DNA of 64,000 nucleotides from Pratylenchus scribneri. Its lineage: Eukaryota; Nematoda; Chromadorea; Rhabditida; Pratylenchidae. The first letter of the stretch is position 1. Each line of letters begins with the position of its first letter. Shown here in pieces: positions 11,440-28,625 of this stretch. Below the pieces are notes generated by a model, which saw only the letters and a list, made by a program, of their open reading frames with translations, was not told where the DNA came from and ran no database searches. Position numbers and translations under genes: made by a program. The stretch spans positions 2,047,501 to 2,111,500 of the forward strand of contig JAQSEB010000022.1 in assembly GCA_030063045.1 (NCBI GenBank), read 5' to 3'.

Positions 11440-12837
11440 ATAATCTTTTCGACGTTTTCGCCAAATTCTCCAATGTATTTATATCATTTAATATTGGTAT
11501 TGGTGAATTGTTGGCCCTAAAAATATAAAAAGATTTCTTATAAAAATGTAATTAAATATTTTTTTTTTTAATTTTTCAGGTGGACGAAGGAAATAGACTC
11601 CAAATTGATAGGTACAAAATTGAATTTGAATGAAGAATATTTTGTTTGATTTCTTCTGATCATTTTTTATCCATCATAATCATAAAATGCAATTTTTTAA
11701 TGTTCGATAAATGGATTATCAATCAATTCATTAAAAATTTATGTTACAAAATACTACGGCCCAATGCGCAAATAAAGAATATTTTAATTTGAATATATTT
11801 TACATGATGAAATCAAGAAATAAATTGATGAGAATTGCCAATTAAATGAATTTGGTGAATTCAAATTTCCTCCCAATTTTCATTCGATTCCCTCTCCTCT
11901 TTATTTCCAATTTCCCATTCCCCCACCAAACACATCTGGTCAACATTTTGTTTTTGAATTGATGATCCATTTTATGTCCCCGATTATGTGATTTTTAATT
12001 TAACTCCACCATATTTTCTCTAATGGACAAACCATGGTTCGGGATTTGGGCTTAAATTCCCCCAAAATATATTCCGCCCATTTTCCTTCATTTTTATCCC
12101 CGCTGTTTTCCTCCCTCTCCTTTCACCAATTTTATATTTTATCTTCGGCAATAATCTTCCAAAACTGGAAATTTTAAACTTTCTTGCCCGCCGATTGCCA
12201 ATTTCAATTTGTCATTTTCCAATTTTCCTTCCCAGTTCCCATTCTCATTTATTATTCAATGCACCAAATATATTCTAGTCTCAATCCCCATTTGTTCATT
12301 CATTCATTCTTCTTTTCCATTTGCTTTGACCATTCCATTTTATTCCCTCTCTTTGTTCTCCTTTTGGTGGATCCTATTTCGCCGCCATTTTATGTTTTTG
12401 GCTTTTGAATCACAAAATCCGCTGGTCTACCACTTTCTCAATTCTTGGCAAATCATGAAAATGGAGAAGGGAATGGATGCGGCTGACCGATCTCGTCCCA
12501 GTCCATTAGGCCTTACTCCCAATTATATTCCATTAATCCATTCATTTCTTTATCAGAATCAGAACCAACGGAAAAAGTTGCTAAATTTGCCTGGAAAAAT
12601 TGAGCCAATTAATTCCAATTTTTAGCAAGCAAAAATCAATTTTGCATTTGTAATTTTTTCCATTTTGCCTCTGAAAATTTCCATTTTTGGGCGGCCCACC
12701 AAAAAAGTAATAATTCAAATGTGGGCCAAAAATGTGCCATTTTTTGGCTCTTCCCTTTCCCAAAAAAGAAGCCATCATTTTTGTTGTAATTTTTGATGAT
12801 GCCTGGGGCATTTTCAATTTTCACTATAAAAATTAAA
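11440..12837. other. Intergenic, no gene recognised
   Basis: Pyrimidine-rich sequence (TTCC and CCATT runs). Open frames on the plus strand around 12184-12625 look like composition artefacts: Phe/Pro/Ile-rich, no splice support and no family similarity. Confidence 0.5.
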
Positions 12838-15412
12838 AACATTTTCCGGAAAGGAAATCAGAACAAATTAAAAACATTTTCCGGAAAGAAAATCAGAACA
12901 AATTAAAAACATTTTCAGGAAAGGAAATCAGAACAAATTAAAAACATTTTCCGGAAAGAAAATCAGAACAAATTAAAAACATTTTCCGGAAAGAAAATCA
13001 GAACAAATTAAAAACATTTTCAGGAAAGGAAATCAGAACAAATTAAAAACATTTTCCGGAAAGAAAATCAGAACAAATTAAAAACATTTTCCGGAAAGGG
13101 AAATCAGAACAACAAAACATTTTCCGGAAAGGGAAATCAGAACAACAAAACATTTTCCGGAAAGGGAAATCAGAACAACAAAACATTTTCCGGAAAGAAA
13201 ATCAGAACAAATTAAAAACATTTTCAGGAAAGGAAATCAGAACAAATTAAAAACATTTTCCGGAAAGAAAATCAGAACAAATTAAAAACATTTTCCGGAA
13301 AGAAAATCAGAACAAATTAAAAACATTTTCAGGAAAGGAAATCAGAACAAATTAAAAACATTTTCCGGAAAGAAAATCAGAACAAATTAAAAACATTTTC
13401 CGGAAAGAAAATCAGAACAACAAAACATTTTCCGGAAAGGGAAATCAGAACAACAAAACATTTTCCGGAAAGGGAAATCAGAACAACAAAACATTTTCCG
13501 GAAAGAAAATCAGAACAAATTAAAAACATTTTCAGGAAAGGAAATCAGAACAAATTAAAAACATTTTCCGGAAAGAAAATCAGAACAAATTAAAAACATT
13601 TTCCGGAAAGAAAATCAGAACAAATTAAAAACATTTTCAGGAAAGGAAATCAGAACAAATTAAAAACATTTTCCGGAAAGAAAATCAGAACAAATTAAAA
13701 ACATTTTCCGGAAAGAAAATCAGAACAAATTAAAAACATTTTCCGGAAAGGGAAATCAGAACAACAAAACATTTTCCGGAAAGGGAAATCAGAACAACAA
13801 AACATTTTCCGGAAAGGGAAATCAGAACAACAAAACATTTTCCGGAAAGAAAATCAGAACAAATTAAAAACATTTTCAGGAAAGGAAATCAGAACAAATT
13901 AAAAACATTTTCCGGAAAGAAAATCAGAACAAATTAAAAACATTTTCCGGAAAGAAAATCAGAACAAATTAAAAACATTTTCAGGAAAGGAAATCAGAAC
14001 AAATTAAAAACATTTTCCGGAAAGAAAATCAGAACAAATTAAAAACATTTTCCGGAAAGAAAATCAGAACAAATTAAAAACATTTTCAGGAAAGGAAATC
14101 AGAACAAATTAAAAACATTTTCCGGAAAGAAAATCAGAACAAATTAAAAACATTTTCCGGAAAGAAAATCAGAACAAATTAAAAACATTTTCAGGAAAGG
14201 AAATCAGAACAAATTAAAAACATTTTCCGGAAAGAAAATCAGAACAAATTAAAAACATTTTCCGGAAAGAAAATCAGAACAAATTAAAAACATTTTCCGG
14301 AAAGAAAATCAGAACAAATTAAAAACATTTTCAGGAAAGGAAATCAGAACAAATTAAAAACATTTTCCGGAAAGAAAATCAGAACAAATTAAAAACATTT
14401 TCCGGAAAGAAAATCAGAACAAATTAAAAACATTTTCCGGAAAGGGAAATCAGAACAACAAAACATTTTCCGGAAAGGGAAATCAGAACAACAAAACATT
14501 TTCCGGAAAGGGAAATCAGAACAACAAAACATTTTCCGGAAAGAAAATCAGAACAAATTAAAAACATTTTCAGGAAAGGAAATCAGAACAAATTAAAAAC
14601 ATTTTCCGGAAAGAAAATCAGAACAAATTAAAAACATTTTCCGGAAAGAAAATCAGAACAAATTAAAAACATTTTCAGGAAAGGAAATCAGAACAAATTA
14701 AAAACATTTTCCGGAAAGAAAATCAGAACAAATTAAAAACATTTTCCGGAAAGGGAAATCAGAACAACAAAACATTTTCCGGAAAGGGAAATCAGAACAA
14801 CAAAACATTTTCCGGAAAGGGAAATCAGAACAACAAAACATTTTCCGGAAAGAAAATCAGAACAACAAAACATTTTCCGGAAAGAAAATCAGAACAACAA
14901 AACATTTTCCGGAAAGAAAATCAGAACAACACAACAAAACATTTTCCGGAAAGGAAATCAGAACAAATTAAAAACATTTTCCGGAAAGAAAATCAGAACA
15001 AATTAAAAACATTTTCAGGAAAGGAAATCAGAACAAATTAAAAACATTTTCCGGAAAGAAAATCAGAACAACAAAACATTTTCCGGAAAGAAAATCAGAA
15101 CAACAAAACATTTTCCGGAAAGGGAAATCAGAACAACAAAACATTTTCCGGAAAGGGAAATCAGAACAACAAAACATTTTCCGGAAAGAAAATCAGAACA
15201 ACAAAACATTTTCCGGAAAGAGAAATCAGAACAACAAAACATTTTCCGGAAAGGGAAATCAGAACAACAAAACATTTTCTGGAAAGGGAAATCAGAACAA
15301 CAAAACATTTTCCAGAATCCAGAATGAAAATCAGATCAGAACAAATTAAAAACATTTTTCGGAAAGGAAATCAGAACAACAAAACATTTTCCGGAAAGGG
15401 AAATCAGAACAA
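12838..15412. repeat. Tandem array 2, ~2.6 kb satellite with TTTTCCGGAAAG core
   Basis: More than seventy head-to-tail units of about 33-35 bp. Type A carries 'acattttccggaaagaaaa', type B carries 'acattttcaggaaaggaaa', and type C is shorter with 'ccggaaagggaaatcag' followed by 'aacaacaaaac'. Groups of three type C units recur near 13100, 13425, 13750, 14440 and 14745, giving a higher-order period near 325 bp. Translations of the array are repeats only, not genes. Confidence 0.95.
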
Positions 15413-16962
15413 ATAAATTGGAAAATTTGCCCTTTCAATATTTAATAAATCGTGTCACGAAATTTGGGCACAGACGAAATTGTTCAAAAATCCTCTTCCC
15501 TCATTTTCAATCCATCAAAACAATTTGAAAATCAGACAAAAATAATTGGGCAAATATTCCTTCTTCTATTTTCCCCTCCAAAATCGCTCCTTCACCCAAA
15601 TCCCCTCTCCTACCAGCCAGCAGCACACTTCACACAAAATGGACAGATTTTCTCATTTTCCCAATTGCGCTCTGCACAGCTTAAAGTGTCTTTAAATATA
15701 AATCGAATGAGAATAGTTTTAAGCCAAACCAACGAACAAAAAGGGCTTTTACTCCCCTCAATCCAATAATTCCATCTCAATTTGTTGCCTTTGTTTTGAT
15801 CCATCAATTCCAGTTTAATTGATTCTATTCCCCTCAATTGTGCTTATATTCTTTTTCCCGTTCAAATTCCCCTTTAATTTATCTCGGTTGTCCATCCAAG
15901 CATGGAATAGAAGGAATGGAAGAAGACCACATTGGTTCCTTGCCCCTCAAATCTCATTAAATGTTCCATGTTTTGCTGGCTGCTTCTGATGGAATTGACA
16001 GCTGCCTCCAAAAAGAAATCCATTCTAAAATGGCAACAAAAATGCCCAAAAACTCCATAATTTGGATGAGAATTGGTTATTTTCTCTCATGAGACTTTTC
16101 ATTGTGCCTTCTTCACATTTCCTTTGACATTTTCTCCTTCTCCCTCTTTTCTTCTTCCTTTTAATATTTTACTTTGCTTGTTTATGAATATAGCTGGAGG
16201 CAACAAAAAGACCACTTGACTTTGGGTCGATTTTCGACTACTGTCTTCGTCTGGGCCGCTGTCCCTCAACCGCTCAAGGCTCAACCCCCTTCCATTCCTT
16301 AAATGGCCAACAATACCCCCACCCCATCCATCCTTCTTTAATATTTATGGACAACTGGATTAGCCATTCTTTGATTGGGTGGAATAATGAAATTCCGAAT
16401 AATATTAGTGCGCGACAAATGTGGCTGATGATTCACTTTCGCCTCGCGCATTCCTTCGACTTCCTGAATTTAATTCACTAATTTTTTAGGAAAGGAAAAG
16501 AATTTTAATTTCGAAGCATCCATTACAAACAACATTTCCTCAATTGCCGCAAATTCATTTTTGAGGTTTGTGAGAAAATTTTTGGAAGAATGGCCCATCA
16601 AGATCGGAAATAATTTGCATTTTTATCCACTCAAATCCAAAATTAATCATTGAGAAATGGGAAAATTGACCGTTTGCTATTATGGCTCAAAAATTTTTTA
16701 TATTCGAAAGAAAATCAAAATGGTTGAATTAGATTTGTTCTTTCCATTGGATTTGAATTGCAAATTTGTTAAAGCATCAAAATTGAAATGATCATAAAAA
16801 TAGACAGGAAAAAAATGGGAAAAATTAATTCATTGAAGCATTTTCGACGAAAGGCAATGATTTCATGCGATTATTTGGAATAATTAAAATGAATATACCT
16901 ATTCCCACTATTTATTGGCCAATCAGCAATAAATAATTCATTTAAAATAGTTAGACTGAAAA
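15413..16962. other. Intergenic, no gene recognised
   Basis: Mixed AT-rich and CCTTCC-rich sequence. Open frames here lack splice support or any family match. An ATG at 16657 followed by Gly-Lys and a possible GT donor could be an upstream exon of the CYRI gene (see that entry), but this is speculative. Confidence 0.45.
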
Positions 16963-18272
16963 ATGACGCGACGTGGAGGAAGTACTCGATGTGGGGATGT
17001 TGTCCGATATGTTCTTGGGCATGGCACTCCAGGGCCAAATTGTGCCGGCCAAAATGCCAATAATTTATGTGAAGATGCGGCAGCCGTGTTCCTCGATTTC
17101 GAACACTGCCGGCCTACCGATCAGGTTCCCCTTTCCCTCACCAAATCGAATCCAATCTAATTTGTCAAAGGAACGGCCATTGTTCCTGGAATTGGAATCC
17201 CTTTTGGCCGAATGTTCATTTGGGGTTGCTTGTTTGGCCACTTATGGTCCTGGTGCCATTGCAGAAGTAACCAATAAATTAAATTAGAGGAAATCATTCC
17301 CAATTTAGCGTTCTAAAGCCCTTCAACAACATGAGAATCAGGAAGTTCAGCGAAATGCATTTTCGGTCATTCGCCAATTTGTTCGCCGCATTCGGGCATA
17401 TTTCGAATTGGCCCAAAGAATTGAACAAGTCAGTCCCCCATCTCTCCTCTCTTCAAATTGGCCAATATCCTCTAAAGATTGTGCCCAATCTTCTTTGGGA
17501 GCTTTGTTCTGGCCCATTGCCACCAGCCGAACAAATTGATTCGGCCCAAGCACTTTGCAAACAATTCGCCCATCTCATTGATTTTGTTTTCCGCTTTGAT
17601 GCTCTCAAAATGAACACACCGGCGCTCCAAAATGATTTCAGCTTTTTCAAGTCCATTTTTCGTTTCCCTGAAATAATAATTCCCCTCTCACCCAGGCGTG
17701 TCATTTCCCGTGACGAACATTTAGCCAGGGAGGCAGACCAAGATTGTTCCCTGGAATTGGCCAATATCATTTCAATGTTCCTCGCTTCGCCCACTCCAAT
17801 GCTGAATGCCTTGGCCAATTCCACCACCAATTTTGTGCGCACCCATCCCGATTTGCCCGTTTCCAATACCACCGAAACATTGGCCGCCGTTGTCCAAGTC
17901 CTCCATTCATTTTTCTGCAGATTTTGAATATTTTTATTGTAGATTTTTCGGCATAATTTGGAGAACAAGGAATTCTATGAGCGTTTGAGCAGTGAGGATC
18001 GAGATTTGGTTTTGCGTGTTATGGTCGGTGCCCTAATCCTTTTTGACCATATTGATGCCAACGGCGCATTTTGTCGGCAATCGCCCATTGAAATTCGTGG
18101 AGTGGTGGAAGTGATCAAACAAAATGGAAGCGAACAACAAGTTGGGAATTGGCCATAAATTATGTTTTAATTAATTATTCAGAATGACCAATTGATGAAT
18201 GCATTGAGATATACAACAAAGCATTTGAATGATCCGGAAACACCAAAATCCACCAAAACACTTTTCAATTAG
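16963..18272 (+). CDS. CYRI/FAM49 family Rac1-interactor (DUF1394)
   Basis: Six exons splice in phase: 16963-17124, 17171-17266, 17309-17428, 17478-17897, 17943-18140 and 18183-18272, giving 361 residues against about 323 for human CYRI-B. Recognisable blocks are FLDFEHCRPTDQ, FVRRIRAYFELAQRIEQ, QALCKQFAHLIDFVFRFDAL, ALQNDFSFF, LRVMVGALILFDHID and MNALRYTTKHLND, in the family order. CYRI proteins bind active Rac1 and restrain the SCAR/WAVE actin machinery at the membrane. Two oddities are seen. The N-terminus is not the usual Met-Gly myristoylation start, and the Arg pair that binds Rac1 (human R160-R161) reads Lys-Ser. An upstream exon supplying Met-Gly cannot be excluded, because 'gcag' before the conserved FLDF block could be a splice acceptor. 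Confidence 0.9.
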
Positions 18273-19790
18273 GGCACCATCATTTCATTCTCGCAAATGA
18301 CCCAGTGAATATTGGTCACATTTTATTTTATGATTCTTCCCAAGCCTTTTGTTCACCTCAAATAATGACCGAAAATTCCCAGTAAAAATGAATTCCCCTT
18401 TCCTATATATTCCGCCTGCATTTTTCATAATTTTAATTCTCCTCTTTTTAATATTAATTCTTTTGTACAAATCAAATATCCGCAAATTCTTCATCTAATG
18501 GCATTTTATTATAAATTAATCAGAATCTTATTGAATGGAATATATGGATGAATTTAAAAAAATTAATAATAAAATAAATCCGTTCTAATGATAATTTGAT
18601 TGGAATTTGGAATGTTCAGATTTCGGACTATGGAATGAGAAAAATGTGGGCGAGCGCAAGAATCAAGAGGAATAGGGGATTTGGAAGATGGATTGGAATT
18701 GGAGAATGGAAAGGATGATCAAGCATTAATTGGTTTAATATTAGAATTGTTGTGCGCATTCCCCTCATTTTTGTATTCCCAACACATTGATGGGATTCCT
18801 CAATTGTTTGTATTTGCCATTATCTTTGTTGATCAAACATTCGGTTTGATGGTCATTTCCCATAAAATTCTTTCAAATTCCATTCCCTTGTTGATTTATT
18901 ACAAACCCCCGCAAATTTTTTGGTGCTTCCATCTCAGCCAATCTTTGCACAACCGATAAACCTTGGCCAAATTCAATGTTCGGTTTGCCGCACCCCTTCC
19001 TTCCACACCTCCTCATCCTCCCGTTCATGACCAAATCAATTCTTCAATATTTTTTCTTAACAATTTATCATTTCCTCCAAAATTTTGGGCGAATGAATCA
19101 TTTGGGTTCGTTGAATGACCAAATTTTGATGAGCAAAAAAAGAATGCAGAAAATGGCATCTAAAATTCCAAAAAAGGGGTAAATTCAAAGAAAATTATGA
19201 GGATTTTCCACGGTTAATCTCTGTAAATTCACATGAACTTCAAATGTTTTGGTTGGAGAAAATGATTGGTCCATCCATTTAACTATTTAATTTACGTACT
19301 CATCACCGTTTAAAATCCTGAACCCGTCTTCATTTCTCCCCATTTTGCCTTCAATCGACCTCTTTTCCAAATTGATTATTCTCGCATTTTCCATGTCCAC
19401 ATTCGCCCCAATGCCCTTCGGAAGCATTGAAATGGATTCGTCAATTTTTAATCAAATTGTTCATTTTATTTCTACATTTTAAAAAGTGAATGTGATCGGG
19501 GAAAAATCGAATTGTCAGCCTCATTAACACCAATTGAATTAACATCATCGAAGGGGTTCGTTCACGTAAAGGGAAAAGGAGTCGATGAAATGCACAAATA
19601 GAAAGACAAAACTTTTGCCCCCCCCCCCCCCCCCCCCCTCTTTCCCTCCATTGGCCAATTTAGGGGAGACAATTTCACTTTCCCAATTGATCCAATTTGC
19701 GCCTAATCATTAGTTTTCTCAATAAACAATGTTCCAACAATATATTTTAGGGTTCATTTCACTTTTATAGATCATAATTATTCATTATTT
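18273..19790. other. Intergenic with a 21-base C tract
   Basis: No conserved coding sequence is recognised. A run of about 21 C residues lies at 19618-19638. The end of this stretch must hold the KLF gene's promoter or trans-splice site; none can be named. Confidence 0.5.
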
Positions 19791-22795
<3,005 letters not shown>

Positions 22796-22930
22796 TAAAA
22801 ATAAATTTATGCATTGAATTTTGAATGATTTATAAATAAAGAATTTAATGAATTTATTGATTCAGTAAAGAATAATCAATTTTGTAATGTTTTTGTTTAT
22901 TTTCCACTCCTTTCTTCACTCTTCTCCTTT

Positions 22931-23478
22931 TCATGGTTCTGGCCCAATTCGCGGGAACACCGGAATAATATTGTTTCCATGCTGGGATGTGATTGGAATG
23001 AACATGATGGACGAGGATGCCTCATAATTCTGAAAAATATTTCAATAAAACAATAAAAATTTATTAACTGGACCGACTTTTGGGGTCAATGTTTGGCCAG
23101 TGGAAAGTGTGGTGGTTGTGGCCCCTGCTCCAGATGAGGAATTGGCCGCATCTTTTCCTTCTGGCACACCGCTCGATAATGCATTCGTACGATTTGCGGC
23201 GAGACTGGAATTATGTTTGGATTTTGATCGTTTGATTGGTTTTTGTTTTCATCCTTCTCTTGCCTTTGATTCTTGACTATCATTTGGCGTTTTTTCCGTT
23301 GCAAATCTTCCAGAATTTTTCGATTATTTTCTCCTAAAATTTTTGCAAATCAAATGAATTTATTTAACCAACCAACATCAGGCCAATCACCAATTAATCA
23401 ACACTTACCTTGTTTAACTTGGACACCACCCACCGTCGGCGTTGAAAATGATTGCTGAGGCGGTTATTGGGGATTCAT
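22931..23478 (-). CDS. SOSS complex subunit C (INIP)-like, possibly pseudogene
   Basis: Two conserved ends of the INIP family are visible. An N-terminal helix reads ENNRKILEDLQRKKRQMI then VKNQ, comparable to the human 'NRVAILAELDKEKRKLL' followed by 'MQNQ'. The C-terminus reads GNNIIPVFPRIGPEP before TGA, comparable to 'GNLILPVLPRLDPE'. SOSS-C is a small partner of the ssDNA-binding SOSS1 complex in double-strand-break repair. Exon blocks lie near 23466-23411, 23340-23070 and 23028-22931. Two problems are seen. The only ATG upstream (23478) is followed after four codons by an in-frame TAA. The frame of the N-terminal helix also differs from the frame that splices to the last exon, with no GT-AG intron that I can find to reconcile them. 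It may be a decayed gene, an unusual splice form, or sequence error. Confidence 0.55.
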
Positions 23479-23628
23479 TCTTTCTAAATGATTTTTGATT
23501 ATTAAAATATTTTTCTTTTATTAAAAATAATCAATATAATGAAATGAAAGTTTACATTTCAAAATCCTTGTTAAAAAAAATTAAAATTTATTTGAATAAA
23601 ACAAAACAAAATTATTCCAACAATTTAT

Positions 23629-25276
23629 TTAATCTTCCTCATTTTCATCGTCTTCCTCTTCTTCTGCTTCTTTTAACCATTGAATAAATTCGGCTAGTTT
23701 TGGTATGGCACAAAGAGAGGAATCTTTCTGCAAAGAAGAATACCATTCAACAATTTGTTCATCATCAATGAATTCTTTCTCTTGATTAAGCCAATGGAGC
23801 AAATTTGGAATAATTCGACGAAATTGTTCATTTTCGATAGCAAATTCCTAAAAATTTTGATTCATTTTAAATAATTTAAATAAATTAAACCTCGATTGCA
23901 TGCAACATTCCAACTTTTGCATTCTTCTTTTTGAAATAAACAAGCCAAAAATTTGACCATTCATTGAAGAGCTTAAATAAATTTAATATACAATATCATA
24001 TCAATGTGACAAATTATTTACCTCCTTGAATGTGGACAACCATTTATCGATTTTTGGAATGCGAAGGAAGGCAAGAAATAGGAGTCGTGGCATTTCATCA
24101 ACCGAAATGTTGTTTGCAAATTTTAAACCGTTGATTTCAAGTTTTAATTGTTCAAATTGTTCTTCATTCGCCGATTTCCCCTTTTTAATATCCTTCTCTT
24201 TGTTGCTTTCCACAAAATCTTGCATTAATTCCAAAACTTGTGAAAGGAATGCTGCATTATTTCCCTGGTAAATGACATCAATTTCTTCTTCATTATCATC
24301 ATCAATTTTGTCATCACTGCTTTCTTCATCATCCTCCTCTTCTTCTTCACTACTTTCCGCTCCCTCTTCTTCATTTTCTGATGCGTTTTTAATCGTCGAA
24401 TTGACTGGAAACTTTTTTAGGAAATAGTAAATTAATGATTTTAATTTTATTCTTACAATTTCCACATAAATTTCTTGACACAAAAATTCCTCATTGTTAA
24501 GAATATTTTGTAAAATGTCTTCCAGTGTGTGAAAATCATGAGTGTCACTGCCAGCAAAATGTCCGCTGAATTCGTACCCACAAAGCCAAAGTCCCATTGG
24601 CTTCAAGTCTTTACGGAAAGTTGTTTCATTTAGGAATGTGCTCTAAAAATATTAAATTTTTCAAAGCAATAATTATATTTTACCTTAGGAATATTCATTT
24701 TTCCTTTTTGACCCTTCAAATTGTAATACAACAATTTTTTGGTAGTCGATTGATAACAGGTTAGCATTTTTCCTTTCAAGTTTGATTTTGTTTCTTCAAA
24801 AAAGATTATCGCCATCATATTTTTGTTCTGCTTTCTTTTTATTCTGCAATTTTTAATAAATTTTAATTTTTAAAAATTTGTTTACTTGAAATTTTCAATT
24901 TCTGCAGTCAAATTTGAAGAAGACAAGGCGATGCCATTGTGGATGAGCAGAAAATCACTTTTGATAATATCACTATTTTGTAAATCCCGTAAAACATCAT
25001 TAGCTGACTGACAATTTGGCACATTGATGATCTAGAAAATAATTTTATGTTATAATATGCAATAAATGTAAAAACCTTTAATCTTTTAATTTTTTTGGAC
25101 CATTTGTTATGCAATTTATTAGTGAATTCCTCTGATACATTTGCAAATGCGACAATAATGTTGGTGTATTCAAGCCATATTACCCAATCAAGACATTCAT
25201 CCACTGATTTGCTATTATTAGCATTCGGTTGAAAATTATCAAATAGAACAATAACTTCAATGCCTTCCTGATTCAT
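23629..25276 (-). CDS. eIF2B-epsilon-like protein with W2 domain, beta-helix missing
   Basis: Seven exons run from 25276 down to 23629, encoding roughly 460 residues against about 720 in human eIF2B-epsilon. The N-terminal half follows a degenerate nucleotidyltransferase-like region: EGIEVIVLFDNF, then CQSANDVLRDLQNSDIIKSDFLLIHNG (split here: CQSANDVLRDL, QNSDIIKSDFLLIHNG), then GLWLCGYEFSGHF and EEFLCQEIYVEI. An acidic Glu/Asp stretch follows directly where the left-handed beta-helix should be. The C-terminal W2 (HEAT-like) domain is clear: LKLEINGLKFANNIS, IVEWYSSLQ, and KLAEFIQWLKEAEEEE at the end. In the family this subunit carries the GDP-GTP exchange activity on eIF2, with the W2 domain contacting eIF2-beta. 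Whether this copy is functional or a divergent paralogue is not known. Confidence 0.75.
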
Positions 25277-26824
<1,548 letters not shown>

Positions 26825-28625
26825 TCAATCAATTTGTCTGATGGATGCTGGAATAAAATGAATAAGTGTGCCGTCTTTTCCAAACATTTGAATGAATATT
26901 AAAGGGTCCCACAAATCAACGATTAAATAAAATTGTTTTATTTCTGCTTCCACAAAATATCAAAAGCTCTACCTTTCCTCCCAACCCCAATCCCTTCCAT
27001 TTTTTGTTCCGAGACCCTAATTTTGTTTTTCACATTGTTTTGGACTCATTTGGAATCCATTTGAGATTTGACTATAAAAATAAATTATTTGAGAATCAAT
27101 TTTTCCACAAGGTCTTCTTGACTTATTTTGATTATGATTATTTACGCATATACCTACTTGTTTATTTTTAAATTCACAATAATTGCCTTTAAAAATATGA
27201 TTGAATTGACAATTGACTATTTTTGTATCAAATATGCAGTTAATCAAAATGTTCATCCACAATTTTTCAATCAAAAATTTGTTCTTTTTTTAACCAAATC
27301 AATTTTTAAAATAGTAATAATAAAACAGTCTTAACGAAGGTAAAAAAAATAATAACAATAATAAATAATAATGTTTGTATTTATAGAAAATTTATGGCCA
27401 CCATAATTCGTCATTCCATTTATTTATACAACAAAATTCATTATCACAATACGATTTGCACTTTGGACCTTAATAATTTTTTGTTTTCCATGCTCCAATT
27501 CCAATCATACCCACCCCTCCTACCCATTCTACGCGAATGCACCTCCAACCTCCAATCGCCGCGTAAAAGACAGGACAGGACGAGAATAGTTCCTTTGCTA
27601 TATGAAGGCATAAATAAACTAAATTAATCATAAACTACTTCATTCAAAAAAGTAATAATTATGAATCTAACTAAATACATAAAAACAGGTCATTTTACTG
27701 CCCATTTTCGTAGTTTTTATATAATTTTTTCCCTTCTTTATAATTTTTTTGGTCAACTTATAAATTATATTTGTTAATTTTCGTATAGAAATAGCTTTGA
27801 TGCTTTGAAGTTTGTTATAACTTTGAAAACAGTATTAGTATTTAAGCTGTACTGTACTCTAAAAATGAATTTCAAAGCGAATGATAAAAAATTATCGATT
27901 GATATTGATTTCATTTCATTAATTTACACAATACATGCTAATCTTCGATCACAAAATAATCCAATCTAATAATAATTATTAATTAGCACAAATGACTCTG
28001 TTATTTACATTTCGCGCGTTAATACTCTGCCAAGGTTAGTTAATATCCCAAATTTAAGCTATTCCAAATTCCAGCAGAACAGAATCCAAACTCATAGAAT
28101 TAATAAATAATCTTAATCAAATCATCATCCGTCTTATTTATATAATTTTTTAATACTGAACTGCAAGTGAATTTAATTTCTTCAAATCACATTGTCTCCT
28201 TCGTCATTCCATTCCATTTTCCTTAGCCTTCCTTGAGTGTTTTAGGGGTTTGGGTCCAAAGTCCGCAGCCACGATAGAAGGAAAAAGGGAGGGCCAGCCG
28301 AATGAATAAAAAAGAAAGCAGCAGTAGTGCTTTGGCTGGGCATATGGGAAGGAAACACGTGGTGGCTGTGGATCTACGGGTCGGACGTCGGGGGCAAACA
28401 TTAGTTTGGCGAGCAGTGGACTTTCCTCCCTAGTCCCTACCTATCGACACCCCCCCCCCCCCCAATTCTATCATAAATTGCTCTTTGCCCCTTCCTTAGT
28501 TTTAAACTTTCACATTTTTATATTAAACGTTCATTTTTTCGATTTAGAACAATAAATAAATAAAATTTTTTCTGAATTCTGAAAGTTAAATAAATCCTTA
28601 AAAATCTGCTGTATTCAAATTCTAC
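26825..28625. other. 1.8-kb intergenic region with a 14-base C tract
   Basis: An AATAAA-like signal follows the cdc-42 stop near 26920. The rest is AT-rich with short non-conserved frames. A run of 14 C lies at 28450-28463. No gene is recognised. Confidence 0.5.

Noticed and set aside
12184..12625. Plus-strand open frames rich in Phe, Pro and Ile
   Set aside because: Pyrimidine-rich spacer composition explains them; no conserved motif or splice structure.
15063..15355. Minus-strand open frames with repeated MFCCSDF-type units
   Set aside because: They are translations of satellite array 2; the periodic peptide follows from the repeat and there is no start, splice or family support.
12838..15412. 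CRISPR-like array
   Set aside because: Units are directly adjacent with no unique spacers, and the organism is a eukaryote; it is a satellite.
18681..19182. Possible plus-strand gene between CYRI and KLF
   Set aside because: Frames are hydrophobic and low-complexity, with no recognisable motif; judged intergenic.
24418..24455. Hidden beta-helix exons in the eIF2B-epsilon-like gene
   Set aside because: The intron at this point is only about 40 bp and has no room for hexapeptide-repeat exons.
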